Shown: in pieces, positions 1 through 6,517 of the stretch
Numbering within the stretch: position 1 is the stretch's first letter
How the letters are laid out: each line of letters opens with the position of its first letter
Source: Candidatus Dormiibacterota bacterium
Lineage (GTDB): Bacteria > Chloroflexota > Dormibacteria > Aeolococcales > Aeolococcaceae
Length of the DNA: 38,210 bases
Assembly (NCBI GenBank): GCA_036495095.1
Contig: DASXNK010000133.1
Location: forward strand, 1-38,210
Reading direction: 5' to 3'
Position numbers and translations under genes: made by a program
Notes under the pieces: model-generated
What the model was told of the DNA's origin: nothing
Databases searched by the model: none
Seen by the model: only the letters and a program-made list of their open reading frames with translations

Positions 1-147
1 GAGGGCGTCGCTGCGGCCCGCCACGCCCAGGTCGGCGCGCACCTCGACGTCGACCTCGATGCGCCCGCCCAGCGCCCGCTCCGCCTCGATGTCGCCGTGA
101 TAGCCGTAGAACTCCATCCCCTCGAGGAGGAGCCGGTCGCAGCTCAT
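1..147 (-). CDS. folB: Dihydroneopterin aldolase, N-terminal part (runs off the window)
   Basis: Folate biosynthesis enzyme that cleaves 7,8-dihydroneopterin to 6-hydroxymethyl-dihydropterin and glycolaldehyde. Only the first 49 residues are inside the window. I translated them by hand: they begin MSCDRLLLEGMEFYGYHGD, then ERALGGRIEVDVEV and end with a GRSDAL segment. The L-x-G-M-x-F-x-G-x-H-G, E-x-R and late S-D-x-L pattern is the usual FolB N-terminus. The ATG at 147-145 is preceded by a TACAAT hexamer 8 nt upstream and no ribosome binding site, so the start looks leaderless. It lies 28 bp downstream of the XRE regulator gene on the same strand. The family call is firm; the fragment does not show the catalytic C-terminal half. 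Confidence 0.82.
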   Translation of the reverse strand, partial: MSCDRLLLEGMEFYGYHGDIEAERALGGRIEVDVEVRADLGVAGRSDAL

Positions 148-155
148 GGCGGCCG

Positions 156-161
156 ATTGTA
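156..161 (-). promoter_or_regulatory. Candidate leaderless -10 of folB (TACAAT)
   Basis: Minus-strand TACAAT ends 8 nt before the folB ATG, in the short gap after the XRE gene. No convincing -35 is visible 17-18 bp upstream. The same geometry recurs at other genes in this window. Confidence 0.45.
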
Positions 162-175
162 GGCAGCGGGCTGGG

Positions 176-445
176 TCAGCCCGTCCTGACCTTGCCCTCG
201 GGCCGGAGCACCTGCTCCTGCTTGTCCACGGGATTGACCATGACGACCTGGAACAGGTCCTCGAAATCGCACTGGAAGAGCTGCATCAGCGACTGGCGCA
301 GCTTCGGCCCGGGATTGCGGGTGCCCGCCTCGAGGGCCGGGATGTAGTTCTGGGTGACCCCGAGGCGGCGGGCCAGCTCGCGCTGGGTGAGGCCATGCTT
401 CTCACGCATCCCCCGGAGACCGACGGCACGAACCTCGACATTCAT
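176..445 (-). CDS. XRE-family helix-turn-helix transcriptional regulator
   Basis: Small DNA-binding protein of 89 residues. Residues about 8-60 form a Cro/C1-type HTH: MREKHGLTQRELARRLGVTQ, then a recognition helix followed by LEAGTRNPGPKL. The remaining C-terminal 35 residues (FEDLFQVVMV...) may dimerise. I start at the ATG at 445 because a near-consensus promoter (TTGACA, 17 bp, TAGGAT) ends 7 nt upstream; the longer reading frame would begin inside the -35 box. It sits 28 bp upstream of folB, but whether it controls folB is unknown. The promoter overlaps an inverted repeat, TTTGT-TG-ACAAA, which may be an autoregulatory operator. Confidence 0.85.
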   Translation of the reverse strand: MNVEVRAVGLRGMREKHGLTQRELARRLGVTQNYIPALEAGTRNPGPKLRQSLMQLFQCDFEDLFQVVMVNPVDKQEQVLRPEGKVRTG

Positions 446-452
446 GTGGAAC

Positions 453-484
453 ATCCTAAGACGCAGGAGTATGTTTGTCAACAA
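453..484 (-). promoter_or_regulatory. Promoter and possible operator of the XRE gene
   Basis: On the minus strand TTGACA (481-476) and TAGGAT (458-453) are separated by 17 bp, and the start codon follows 7 nt after the -10, giving a leaderless transcript. The -35 lies within a small inverted repeat, TTTGTTGACAAA. From here to the Lon-domain gene (485-769) I see no supported gene, only GC-rich sequence with arginine-rich shadow frames. Confidence 0.65.
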
Positions 485-754
485 AAGCCTCGCTCTGGCT
501 GGCGCGCCGTCGGAGGGTCGCTGACCATGGGCGCCGCTGGCCGGGCGACGGCGCTCGGCGGGGACGGCGGCGATCGCTCCGCGATCGACTCGCCTCGGAT
601 CTCGCCGCGGGGGTATGCGGCTCGATACGCCCCGCCGATCGCCGTCGCCCGTCCCCCCGCTGCGGGAGAGCGATGCGCGAGTGCGTCACGCGGGTCGCTG
701 GGGCTGAGAGTCGCTCGTCGACACGGAACCCGCGCCACACAGCGCGAGGCGCCG

Positions 755-760
755 TAGACT
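755..760 (+). promoter_or_regulatory. Candidate -10 of the Lon-domain gene (TAGACT)
   Basis: TAGACT lies 9 nt before the ATG at 770, with no Shine-Dalgarno between and no good -35. It fits the leaderless pattern seen elsewhere in the window. Confidence 0.4.
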
Positions 761-769
761 CCATCGGTC

Positions 770-1417
770 ATGGGCGTCGAGATCCCTCTCTTTCCGCTGA
801 GCGTGGTGCTCTTTCCGCACATGCCGCTGCCGCTGCACATCTTCGAGGAGCGGTACCGGCAGATGATGCGGGACTGCGAGGCGGAGGGAACCAGCTTCGG
901 CGTCGTCGCCATCCGCGAGGGGGTGGAGGCGATGGGGCCGGCGACCCCGCATCCGGTGGGGACCCTGGCCCAGCTGCGCAAGGTCGAGAAGCTCGACGAT
1001 GGGCGCTACAACCTGCTCGTCGTGGGCGCCTCGCGGTTCCGCATCGTCGGGGTCTCGAGCCGCAGGCCGTACCTGGTCGGCGAGGTCGAGTACCTCCAGG
1101 ACACCGACGGCGAGCTGGTCTCCGCGGAGCTGGCCCGTCAGGTGGTCACCGCCTTCCGCAGCTACGCGGACACCCTCCGGCAGCTCGCCGGCCAGGACCC
1201 GGCGAGCATCGAGCTGCCCGACGATCCCGAGCTGCTGTCCTACCTGGTCGCCGCCACCCTCCAGGTGGAGGTCACCCGTAAGCAGGAGCTGCTGGAGATG
1301 GACGCGGCCCGTGAGCGGTTGCGCGGCTGCCTGGCGCTGCTCCGGCGCGAGGCCGTGCTGCTCGACCAGATGCTGGCACGTCGCGACGCACCCACGGGCG
1401 CGTTCTCCCCGAACTAG
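770..1417 (+). CDS. Lon N-terminal (substrate-binding) domain protein
   Basis: A 215-residue stand-alone version of the Lon protease N-terminal domain, without ATPase or protease domains. It opens with the typical IPLFPLSVVLFPHMPLPLHI, then FEERYRQMM, a GTLAQL segment near residue 64 and RFRI around residue 85. The second half is helical, as in Lon-N proteins. Such proteins are common in Actinobacteria, Chloroflexi and cyanobacteria, and their substrate is not established; a role in protein quality control is inferred from Lon. The gene stands alone and probably gives a leaderless transcript. Confidence 0.85.
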   Translation: MGVEIPLFPLSVVLFPHMPLPLHIFEERYRQMMRDCEAEGTSFGVVAIREGVEAMGPATPHPVGTLAQLRKVEKLDDGRYNLLVVGASRFRIVGVSSRRPYLVGEVEYLQDTDGELVSAELARQVVTAFRSYADTLRQLAGQDPASIELPDDPELLSYLVAATLQVEVTRKQELLEMDAARERLRGCLALLRREAVLLDQMLARRDAPTGAFSPN

Positions 1418-1429
1418 CCGGGCCCGCTG

Positions 1430-1585
1430 CTACCAGCGGTACCAGCGGCCGCCGGAGGGCCGGGCGAGGAAGCCCACCACCCAGACCGCCAGGGCGATGA
1501 CCGCGATCCACCAGAGGGTGTGAACCGCCGCCCCCGCTCCGAAGAGCAGCGCGACCAGGAGCAGGAAGAGCAGGACCGGGACCAT
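1430..1585 (-). CDS. Small hydrophobic membrane protein
   Basis: A 51-residue protein made of two membrane helices: about residues 2-19 (VPVLLFLLLVALLFGAG) and 22-41 (LWWIAVIALAVWVVGF), then a short polar tail ending GGRWYRW. This layout, including the LWWIA core and the RWYRW end, matches the actinobacterial proteins annotated simply as 'hydrophobic protein', related in layout to the lmo0937 type. Function is unknown; some relatives are stress-induced. The start at 1585 is chosen because GTGGAGG lies 7 nt upstream; an in-frame start at 1627 would put a charged stretch before the first helix. It is divergent from the small-gene locus that begins at 1694. Confidence 0.75.
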   Translation of the reverse strand: MVPVLLFLLLVALLFGAGAAVHTLWWIAVIALAVWVVGFLARPSGGRWYRW

Positions 1586-1645
1586 GTCGACGCCTCCACG
1601 ATGAGTGATCGTCCTGGGCCACCCCACGCAGTCCGAGGCGCGATC

Positions 1646-1667
1646 AGTGTATAGTCATACTATCACA
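1646..1667. promoter_or_regulatory. Divergent promoter with operator-like site A
   Basis: The ten bases AGTGTATAGT (1646-1655) read as TATAGT on the plus strand and TACACT on the minus strand, sharing the central TA. This can serve both the hydrophobic-protein gene and the gene at 1694. The 18 bp TATAGTCATACTATCACA (1650-1667) contain the inverted repeat ATAGT-CAT-ACTAT. They match 15 of 18 positions of a site on the minus strand at 2731-2748, before a paralogous gene. I infer a shared repressor site that covers the -10. Confidence 0.55.
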
Positions 1668-1693
1668 AGTTATTAACCGACGTAGGTGGCATC

Positions 1694-1867
1694 ATGATCG
1701 TCCCCCCCTGCCGGCGCTGCGGCCGGGCGCACCCCATGGCTCGGGCCTGCGGAGCCTCCGAGGCGCTCGCCGGGTGGACCGCGGGAAGCGCCGAGGAGCG
1801 GCGCATCGTCGACCTCGCCGAAAGGGTCGCCGTCGACCGCTTCCTCCGTCACCGGGCCGCCGGGTGA
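1694..1867 (+). CDS. CxRC mini-protein A (putative zinc-binding, unknown function)
   Basis: A 57-residue protein beginning MIVPPCRRCGRAHPMARAC. Cys6, Cys9, His13 and Cys19 could bind one zinc. The rest is a short helical tail (WTAG, then EERRIVDLAERVAVDRF, ending RAAG). It is clearly paralogous to the 60-residue protein at 2528-2710: both have C-x-RC-x-R-x-H, AC, W-x-AG, AE-x-RV and a final AG. The ATG follows AGGTGG with short spacing. Its stop codon overlaps the GTG start of the next gene (GTGA at 1864-1867), so the two are translationally coupled. I do not recognise the family. It is too short for usual gene calling, but the paralogy supports it as real. Confidence 0.6.
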   Translation: MIVPPCRRCGRAHPMARACGASEALAGWTAGSAEERRIVDLAERVAVDRFLRHRAAG

Positions 1868-2103
1868 ACGGCCAGCCCGCCGGACCGCCGGGCGCGCGGC
1901 TCACCGTCTACCTGCCACAGCGCACCGCCGAGCGCATCGACCACGAGAGCCGGCGGCTCAACTACGCCTACGGCCGGGTCTCCCGCAGCCGCCTGGTCAG
2001 CGCCCTGGTGGAGGCCGGGTTCGCTCATCTCGGCGACGTCGAGGCGGCGCTGCGCGACGGCACCGACGGCCGGCCCCGGCCGGGGAGGCCGTCGGGCGGA
2101 TAG
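1864..2103 (+). CDS. Ribbon-helix-helix-like DNA-binding protein
   Basis: A 79-residue protein starting at a GTG that overlaps the previous stop. After a Gly/Pro-rich lead, residues 12-17 (RLTVYLP) form a likely beta strand, 20-33 (RTAERIDHESRRL) a first helix, and 40-56 (SRSRLVSALVEAGFAHL) a second helix. That is the layout of CopG/Arc-type repressors, which pair two strands to read DNA. The tail is Gly/Pro/Arg-rich. It has no recognisable toxin next to it. Its position between three promoters carrying similar sites makes it the obvious candidate regulator of this small locus, which is inference. Confidence 0.6.
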   Translation: MNGQPAGPPGARLTVYLPQRTAERIDHESRRLNYAYGRVSRSRLVSALVEAGFAHLGDVEAALRDGTDGRPRPGRPSGG

Positions 2104-2146
2104 CAGCCGGGGCAGCGGCGAGTGTGGCGCGTTGGGGAAAACTTCT

Positions 2147-2170
2147 GATACCTTAACTGTCAGATTATCC
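2147..2170 (+). promoter_or_regulatory. Promoter with weaker operator-like site B
   Basis: GATACCTTAACTGTCAGA (2147-2164) matches site C at 11 of 18 positions, including a shared ACTGTCA core. A TATCCT hexamer (2165-2170) follows, with a weak TTCTGA 17 bp upstream. The next gene starts at 2188 after GAGGGG. The match is weaker than that between sites A and C, so it may be partly chance. Confidence 0.35.
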
Positions 2171-2187
2171 TCAGAGGGGCTCCTGCG

Positions 2188-2511
2188 ATGCGGACACCCG
2201 CCCGACTCACCCTGCCTCGGTGCGCCCTCGCCTCACTCGAGGGCGGCGCCGTCCGAGCGTGTCCCGGCTTCCAGCCGGTGCGGATGCGGCGGGAGGTGGT
2301 GCGCTGGTTCCGCTCCGAGCCGCTCCCCGTCCCCGAGCCCGACGGGCTCACCTGCGGTCACCTCGGCCACCAGCTGAGCCGGCGCGGGTTCGGTTCCGCG
2401 TGCGCTCATCCGGGAGGCCTCCCCCCGGGCGCGGAGCAGGCCGCGGAGCGGATTCGCCGGCGGCATCATCCCCGTCCAGCCTCGGGCCACCAGCCCAGCC
2501 TGGCGGTCTGA
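2188..2511 (+). CDS. Small Cys-rich protein of unknown function
   Basis: A 107-residue protein with Cys12, Cys25, Cys56 and Cys72 in the contexts LPRCALAS, RACPGFQP, LTCGHLGHQL and SACAHPGG. His58, His61 and His74 lie beside them. The spaced Cys/His pairs suggest a metal-binding fold or a small redox protein. The last 30 residues are basic and Pro-rich. RACPGF and the TCxHLG segment look like a conserved signature of small actinobacterial proteins, but I cannot name the family. GAGGGG lies 8 nt before the ATG. It is convergent with the CxRC paralog at 2528-2710 and shares related promoter sites with it. Confidence 0.5.
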   Translation: MRTPARLTLPRCALASLEGGAVRACPGFQPVRMRREVVRWFRSEPLPVPEPDGLTCGHLGHQLSRRGFGSACAHPGGLPPGAEQAAERIRRRHHPRPASGHQPSLAV

Positions 2512-2527
2512 CCGGAGCCGCCGCCGG

Positions 2528-2710
2528 TCACCCCGCCGGCCGCCGGTCGCGGCGGAACTCGGCGATCACGCGGGTCTCGGCGCGATCGGCCTCGTCCTGC
2601 TGGTGCAGGGTGCCCGCCACCCAGCTGGTCAGGTCGACGGCACCCGGCACGCAGGCCTGCAGCACGGCATGCCACCGGGCGCAGCGGGGGCAGCGGCGGG
2701 TGACAGCCAT
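2528..2710 (-). CDS. CxRC mini-protein B (paralog of the 1694 gene)
   Basis: A 60-residue protein beginning MAVTRRCPRCARWHAVLQAC. Cys7, Cys10, His14 and Cys20 form the same potential metal site as in mini-protein A. The second half (WVAG, DEADRAETRVIAEFRR, ending RPAG) aligns with A along its length. Two independent copies of so small a protein, on opposite strands about 1 kb apart with matching promoters, argue that both are real and act in one process. GGAGGA lies 6 nt before the ATG. The -10 is a perfect TATAAT inside operator site C. Function unknown. Confidence 0.6.
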   Translation of the reverse strand: MAVTRRCPRCARWHAVLQACVPGAVDLTSWVAGTLHQQDEADRAETRVIAEFRRDRRPAG

Positions 2711-2730
2711 GGGGTTCCTCCGTACGACTA

Positions 2731-2748
2731 TGTGACAGTGTGATTATA
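2731..2748 (-). promoter_or_regulatory. Promoter with operator-like site C
   Basis: On the minus strand TATAATCACACTGTCACA begins with a consensus -10 and contains, read on the plus strand, the direct repeat TGTGA-CAG-TGTGA. It differs from site A at only 3 of 18 positions. It lies 20 nt before the start of mini-protein B and just after the stop of the stalked surface protein gene. A repressor bound here would block the -10. Confidence 0.55.
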
Positions 2749-2751
2749 GGC

Positions 2752-3618
2752 TTATCTCACCCGTCGCCGCGCCAGCCCGAGCATGGCGAAGCCGATGATG
2801 CCGGCGGAGGCGAGCACCCCGGCCCAGGCGAGCCGGTGGCCGCCCCCCGGCGCGGAGCCCGCCCCCGGGGTCGCCGGCGGGGCGACATGGGCGGCGGCAC
2901 TCACCGGCAGGTCGGTGTGGAGGGCCAGCTGGGCACTCGCCGTACCCGAGGTGGCGCTGACCACGGTGTCGCCGGGCAGGTCGCCGGTGCGCACCCGCAT
3001 CAGCGCCACGCCGGTGTCGCCGCTGCTGACCCGCGCGGGGCTGACGGTGGCGCCGCTGCCCGAGGCGGCGACCAGGGCGAAGCTCACGGGGACGTGGGGC
3101 ACCGCGAAGATCTCGGTCCCGCGCTGCGCCTCCAGGGTGGCCTGCACCTCGACGGTGTCGCCGGGAGCGATCGGGCCCGAGGCCGCCGGCACGATCACGA
3201 TCCGCTGCACCACCGCCTCCGGGGAGACCGGTGCGCTCCCCGGCGAGGGGGGCGGCAGCGGCGGCGGCGGCGGCGGGAAGTGGGAGGCGGCCGGGGAGGC
3301 GGCGGCGGCGGTGCGGCCGGTCGACGCCGCGGTGGTGGTCGAGGTGGTGGTCGACGGCTCGGAGGCGCCGGTGGTGGTCTCGGTCTCGGTCACGGTGGTC
3401 GAGGTCGAGGTCGTCGTCGTCGACTGGGTGGTGGTGCGGGTCGAGGTGGCGCTGGTTGTGGTGGAGCTGGTGGTGCAGGAGCCGCCCACCGGCACCGGGC
3501 CGACGCACACCTCGGAGGCGTGGTCGCGGGTGATCGCCACCGCCGACACGCGCACCAGGAGGAGGGCGGTGAGGAGGACCAGCAACGACGCCGACAGCCG
3601 GCGGGCGATCACCGGCAC
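2752..3618 (-). CDS. Secreted, membrane-anchored surface protein with Ser/Thr stalk
   Basis: A 288-residue exported protein. Residues 1-30 are a signal peptide or anchor (RRLSASLLVLLTALLLVRVSA). About residues 48-105 are a low-complexity Thr/Ser stalk (TTTSATSTRTTTQSTTTT-like), followed by a Pro run of nine near residue 115. Residues about 135-235 form a beta-rich domain (IVIVPA, DTVEVQATLEA, VSFALVAASG, GDTGVALMRV) that looks like an Ig-like fold. A final helix at 264-282 ends in RRRVR, so the C-terminus is membrane-held with a basic stop; no LPxTG is seen. The stalk is a likely O-glycosylation target by analogy. It starts at GTG 3618 and is divergent from the SDR gene. Ligand or role unknown. 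Confidence 0.7.
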   Translation of the reverse strand: MPVIARRLSASLLVLLTALLLVRVSAVAITRDHASEVCVGPVPVGGSCTTSSTTTSATSTRTTTQSTTTTSTSTTVTETETTTGASEPSTTTSTTTAASTGRTAAAASPAASHFPPPPPPLPPPSPGSAPVSPEAVVQRIVIVPAASGPIAPGDTVEVQATLEAQRGTEIFAVPHVPVSFALVAASGSGATVSPARVSSGDTGVALMRVRTGDLPGDTVVSATSGTASAQLALHTDLPVSAAAHVAPPATPGAGSAPGGGHRLAWAGVLASAGIIGFAMLGLARRRVR

Positions 3619-3668
3619 CCCCGGGGCCGGCGCACCCGCATCCTGCGAAGAGGGCTCATGCAGCTGCG

Positions 3669-3676
3669 ATTATCAT
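3669..3676. promoter_or_regulatory. AT-rich -10 region between divergent genes
   Basis: The only AT-rich patch in the 118-bp gap between the surface protein and the SDR gene. It reads TATCAT on the plus strand and GATAAT on the minus strand. Either could be a -10, with leaders of about 50 nt in each direction. No good -35 is visible. Confidence 0.35.
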
Positions 3677-3736
3677 CCCTCGATCACCTCACGCACCTGA
3701 AGGCCCGGCGGGATCCCCCGCACCAGGAGGCGCGCC

Positions 3737-4504
3737 GTGTCCATCCTCGACCGCTTCCTGCTCACCGGGCGCGTCGCCCTGGTCACCGGGGGCAGCCGCG
3801 GCATCGGCCGCGCCGTGAGCCTCGCCCTCGCCGACGCCGGGGCACGGGTGGCGGTGTCCTCGCGGAAACAGGACGCCTGCGATGCGGTGGTCGCCGAGAT
3901 CGAGGAGCGCGGCGGCGAGGCGATGGCCGCGCCCGGCAACGCCGGCCGCGCCGAGGACGCCGCCCGGGTCGTCGGCGAGGTGATGGACCGGTGGGGGCGG
4001 CTCGACGTCCTCGTCAACAACGCCGCCACCAACCCCGAGTTCGGCCCCCTCCTCTCCCACAGCTCGAGCGCCATCGACAAGACCTTCGAGGTGAACCTCA
4101 AGGGCCCGATCAACTTCACCCGCGAGGCGGTCGCGGCCTGGATGGGCGAGCACGGCGGCAGCGTCGTCAACCTGGCCAGCATCGCCGGGCTCGCCCCCGA
4201 CCCGGGGATGGGGGCGTACGCGGCCTCCAAGGCGGCGGTGATCAGCATGACCCGGTCGCTGGCGCGCGACCTCGGCCCCCAGGGCATCCGCGTCAACGCC
4301 GTCGCCCCCGGGGTGGTGCGCACCGACTTCGCCCGGATGCTGGTCGAGACCCCGGAGATCCGTGACCGCATCCTCGAGCGCAGCGCGCTGGGCCGGGTGG
4401 CGGAGCCCGACGAGATCGCCGGGCCGGTGCTCTGGCTCGCCTCCGACGCCGCCTCGTACGTGACCGGCGCGGTGATCCTCGTCGACGGGGGCCACCTGGC
4501 CTGA
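3737..4504 (+). CDS. SDR-family NAD(P)-dependent oxidoreductase (FabG-like)
   Basis: A 255-residue classical short-chain dehydrogenase/reductase. Visible motifs: cofactor loop TGGSRGIG at 17-24, NNAA at 94-97, Asn120, and the catalytic Ser148, Tyr161 and Lys165 in YAASK. It ends with VTGAVILVDGGHLA, the usual SDR C-terminus. AGGAGG lies 6 nt before the GTG start. The next gene downstream (57 bp) is an acyl-CoA synthetase, so an acyl or hydroxyacyl substrate is plausible, for example a 3-hydroxyacyl-CoA or alcohol in lipid breakdown. The exact substrate cannot be read from the sequence. Confidence 0.9.
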   Translation: MSILDRFLLTGRVALVTGGSRGIGRAVSLALADAGARVAVSSRKQDACDAVVAEIEERGGEAMAAPGNAGRAEDAARVVGEVMDRWGRLDVLVNNAATNPEFGPLLSHSSSAIDKTFEVNLKGPINFTREAVAAWMGEHGGSVVNLASIAGLAPDPGMGAYAASKAAVISMTRSLARDLGPQGIRVNAVAPGVVRTDFARMLVETPEIRDRILERSALGRVAEPDEIAGPVLWLASDAASYVTGAVILVDGGHLA

Positions 4505-4561
4505 TCACAATGGAGGCGGCCTCCGGGCCGTCGACACCGAATACGGGAGAGGGCGCGACCG

Positions 4562-6109
4562 ATGGCGATGGACACGGGTCTCGGCTACTGGCTCACCCGC
4601 CGGGCGGCGCTCACCCCGGAGCGCTCCGCCCTGGTCTTCGAGGGCGAGCGCTGGGACTACGCGGAGTTCAACCGGCGGGCCAACCGCCTGGCCCACGCGC
4701 TCCGGGCCCTGGGGGTGAACCACGGCGACCGGGTCGCCTACCTCGACCTCAACCACCCGGACTTCTTCGTCACCCTCTTCGCCGCCGCCAAGCTCGGCGC
4801 CATCTTCGTGCCGCTGAACTTCCGGCTCACCGCGCCCGAGCTGGCCTTCATCATCGGCGACGCCGGCGTCCACACCCTCGTCCACGACGAGGCCTTCGCC
4901 CCCGCCGTCGACGAGATCCGCGACCGCATCCCCTGCCGCGAGCTGGTCTGCCGCACCGCCCGCCCGGGGGTGCGCGCCCTCGACGACCTGCTCCGCGACC
5001 AGCGCGACGACGACCTCGACAACCAGGTGGCCACCGACGAGGTGGCGGTGATCATGTACACCTCGGGCACCACCGGCCGGCCCAAGGGCGCCATGCTCAC
5101 CCATGGCAACCTGCTCTGGAACAACATCAACGCCGCCCTCGCCTTCGACACCAGCGTCGACGACATCACGCTGGTGTGCGCCCCGCTCTTCCACATCGGC
5201 GGGCTCAACGTCACCCCGCTGATCGCCTTCCTCAAGGGGGCCGAGGTGGTCCTGATGCGGGCGTTCGACCCCGGCGGCGTGCTCGACCTCATCCCCCGCC
5301 ACCGGGCGACGACGATGTTCGGCGTCCCCGCGATGTTCCTGTTCATGTCGCAGCATCCCGGGTTCGCCGGCGCCGACCTCTCCAGCATCCGCTTCCTCCT
5401 CTGCGGCGGCGCCCCCGTCCCCGAGTCGCTGATCCGCCTCTACGGCGCGCGGGGGCTCACCTTCGCCCAGGGCTACGGGCTCACCGAGACCTCGCCCTTC
5501 GTCACCCTGGTGCCGGTCGACAGGGCGCTCGAGAAGGTCGGCTCGGCGGGCCTGCCGCCGTTCTTCACCGACGTGATGCTGGTCGACGACGCCGGCCGCG
5601 AGGTGGCCACCGGCGAGCGCGGCGAGGTGATCGTGCGCGGGCCCAACGTGATGAAGGGCTACTGGAACCGGCCCGAGGCCACCGCCGAGGCGATCCGCAA
5701 CGGCTGGTTCCACACCGGCGACGTCGCCACCCGTGACGCCGACGGCTTCTACTACATCGTCGACCGCAAGAAGGACATGATCATCAGCGGCGGCGAGAAC
5801 GTCTATCCCGCCGAGGTCGAGGACTGCCTCTACGGGCACCCCGACGTCGCCGAGGCGGCGGTCATCGGGATGCCCGACGAGCGCTGGGGCGAGGTGGTTC
5901 TGGCCATCGTCGTCCTCAAGTCGGGGGCGGTGGCGGCGGAGCAGGACCTCCTCGACTTCACCCAGGGACGGCTGGCCCGCTACAAGCAGCCCCGCCAGGT
6001 GGTGTTCACCGAGGCGCTGCCGCGCAACCCCGCCGGCAAGGTGCTGAAGTTCCAGCTGCGCGACCGCTTCGCGCAGCCGGCGGCGGCGGAGGCCCCGGTG
6101 GCCGGGTGA
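4562..6109 (+). CDS. Acyl-CoA synthetase (AMP-binding enzyme)
   Basis: A 515-residue member of the ANL superfamily, which activates a carboxylic acid with ATP to an acyl-adenylate and then to the CoA thioester. Visible motifs: P-loop-like YTSGTTGRPKG at 166-176, GYGLTETSP near residue 305, the hinge region YYIVDRKKDMIISGGENVYP, and the catalytic lysine in NPAGKVLKFQLR near the C-terminus. Length is normal for fatty-acyl-CoA ligases. A purine-rich GGGAGAGGG precedes the ATG. It follows the SDR gene and its stop overlaps the start of the next small gene. The substrate is probably a medium- or long-chain fatty acid, but aromatic acids are possible. Confidence 0.9.
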   Translation: MAMDTGLGYWLTRRAALTPERSALVFEGERWDYAEFNRRANRLAHALRALGVNHGDRVAYLDLNHPDFFVTLFAAAKLGAIFVPLNFRLTAPELAFIIGDAGVHTLVHDEAFAPAVDEIRDRIPCRELVCRTARPGVRALDDLLRDQRDDDLDNQVATDEVAVIMYTSGTTGRPKGAMLTHGNLLWNNINAALAFDTSVDDITLVCAPLFHIGGLNVTPLIAFLKGAEVVLMRAFDPGGVLDLIPRHRATTMFGVPAMFLFMSQHPGFAGADLSSIRFLLCGGAPVPESLIRLYGARGLTFAQGYGLTETSPFVTLVPVDRALEKVGSAGLPPFFTDVMLVDDAGREVATGERGEVIVRGPNVMKGYWNRPEATAEAIRNGWFHTGDVATRDADGFYYIVDRKKDMIISGGENVYPAEVEDCLYGHPDVAEAAVIGMPDERWGEVVLAIVVLKSGAVAAEQDLLDFTQGRLARYKQPRQVVFTEALPRNPAGKVLKFQLRDRFAQPAAAEAPVAG

Positions 6110-6438
6110 TCTCCCACGCCGGCACCGCCCTGCGCTCGCGCCGGCCACCCGACTGCCCGCTCTGCCGCGGACCGGTCGAGGTGACCTCGATCGAGGCGGT
6201 GCTGAGCACCAACCGCGGCTACCGCTTCCCGATGCTGCTGGTGCAGAGCTGCCCCGCCTGCGACCAGGCGGTGGCCGTCGAGCTCGCCTTCCTGGACCGC
6301 TTCTGCGACTGCGCCGCCCACCTCGAGACCGACCTCGCCGACCACGCCCCGGTTCCGCACGCGCGCCAGCTGGTGAGCGTGGTCATCGAGTCGTGCGCCG
6401 CCTGCGGCCAGGTGCGCGAGGCCTATCTCAACCACTGA
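6106..6438 (+). CDS. Small multi-Cys-pair (zinc ribbon-like) protein
   Basis: A 110-residue protein with four Cys pairs: CPLC (17-20), CPAC (49-52), CDC (67-69, with His72) and CAAC (97-100). This suggests two zinc-ribbon knuckles. The middle strands (RFPMLLVQS, VAVELAF, LVSVVIESC) are beta-rich. The GTG start overlaps the stop of the acyl-CoA synthetase (GTGA), so it is probably coupled to it. I do not recognise the family. It may support the acyl-CoA enzyme, perhaps like the zinc-ribbon partners of some acyl-CoA enzymes, but this is only suggested by position. Confidence 0.65.
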   Translation: MISHAGTALRSRRPPDCPLCRGPVEVTSIEAVLSTNRGYRFPMLLVQSCPACDQAVAVELAFLDRFCDCAAHLETDLADHAPVPHARQLVSVVIESCAACGQVREAYLNH

Positions 6439-6444
6439 GGCTCG

Positions 6445-6460
6445 CTGCGCCGGCGCGCAG
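6445..6460. terminator. GC hairpin between convergent genes
   Basis: CTGCGC-CGGC-GCGCAG, a perfect 6-bp stem just after the stop of the Cys-pair gene, with no T-run. It may act as a weak terminator. Confidence 0.3.
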
Positions 6461-6517
6461 AATGGAGCGGCTCCCCCAGGCTCAGCACCTGGATCGTGAG
6501 TCGTCCCCCCGTGGTCC

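Noticed and set aside
456-764. Arg-rich minus-strand frame upstream of the Lon-domain gene
   Set aside because: No ribosome binding site, no domain, overlaps the XRE promoter; amino acid make-up is that of GC-rich noncoding DNA.
1694-2103. Mini-protein plus RHH pair as a toxin-antitoxin module
   Set aside because: The RHH protein resembles antitoxins, but the coupled partner has a Cys3His mini-fold, not a RelE/PIN/MazF-like toxin, and the order is not typical. Left as unknown.
4505-6148. A 547-codon minus-strand frame opposite the acyl-CoA synthetase
   Set aside because: The plus strand has complete adenylation motifs; the minus frame is Gly/Val/Glu/His-rich noise.
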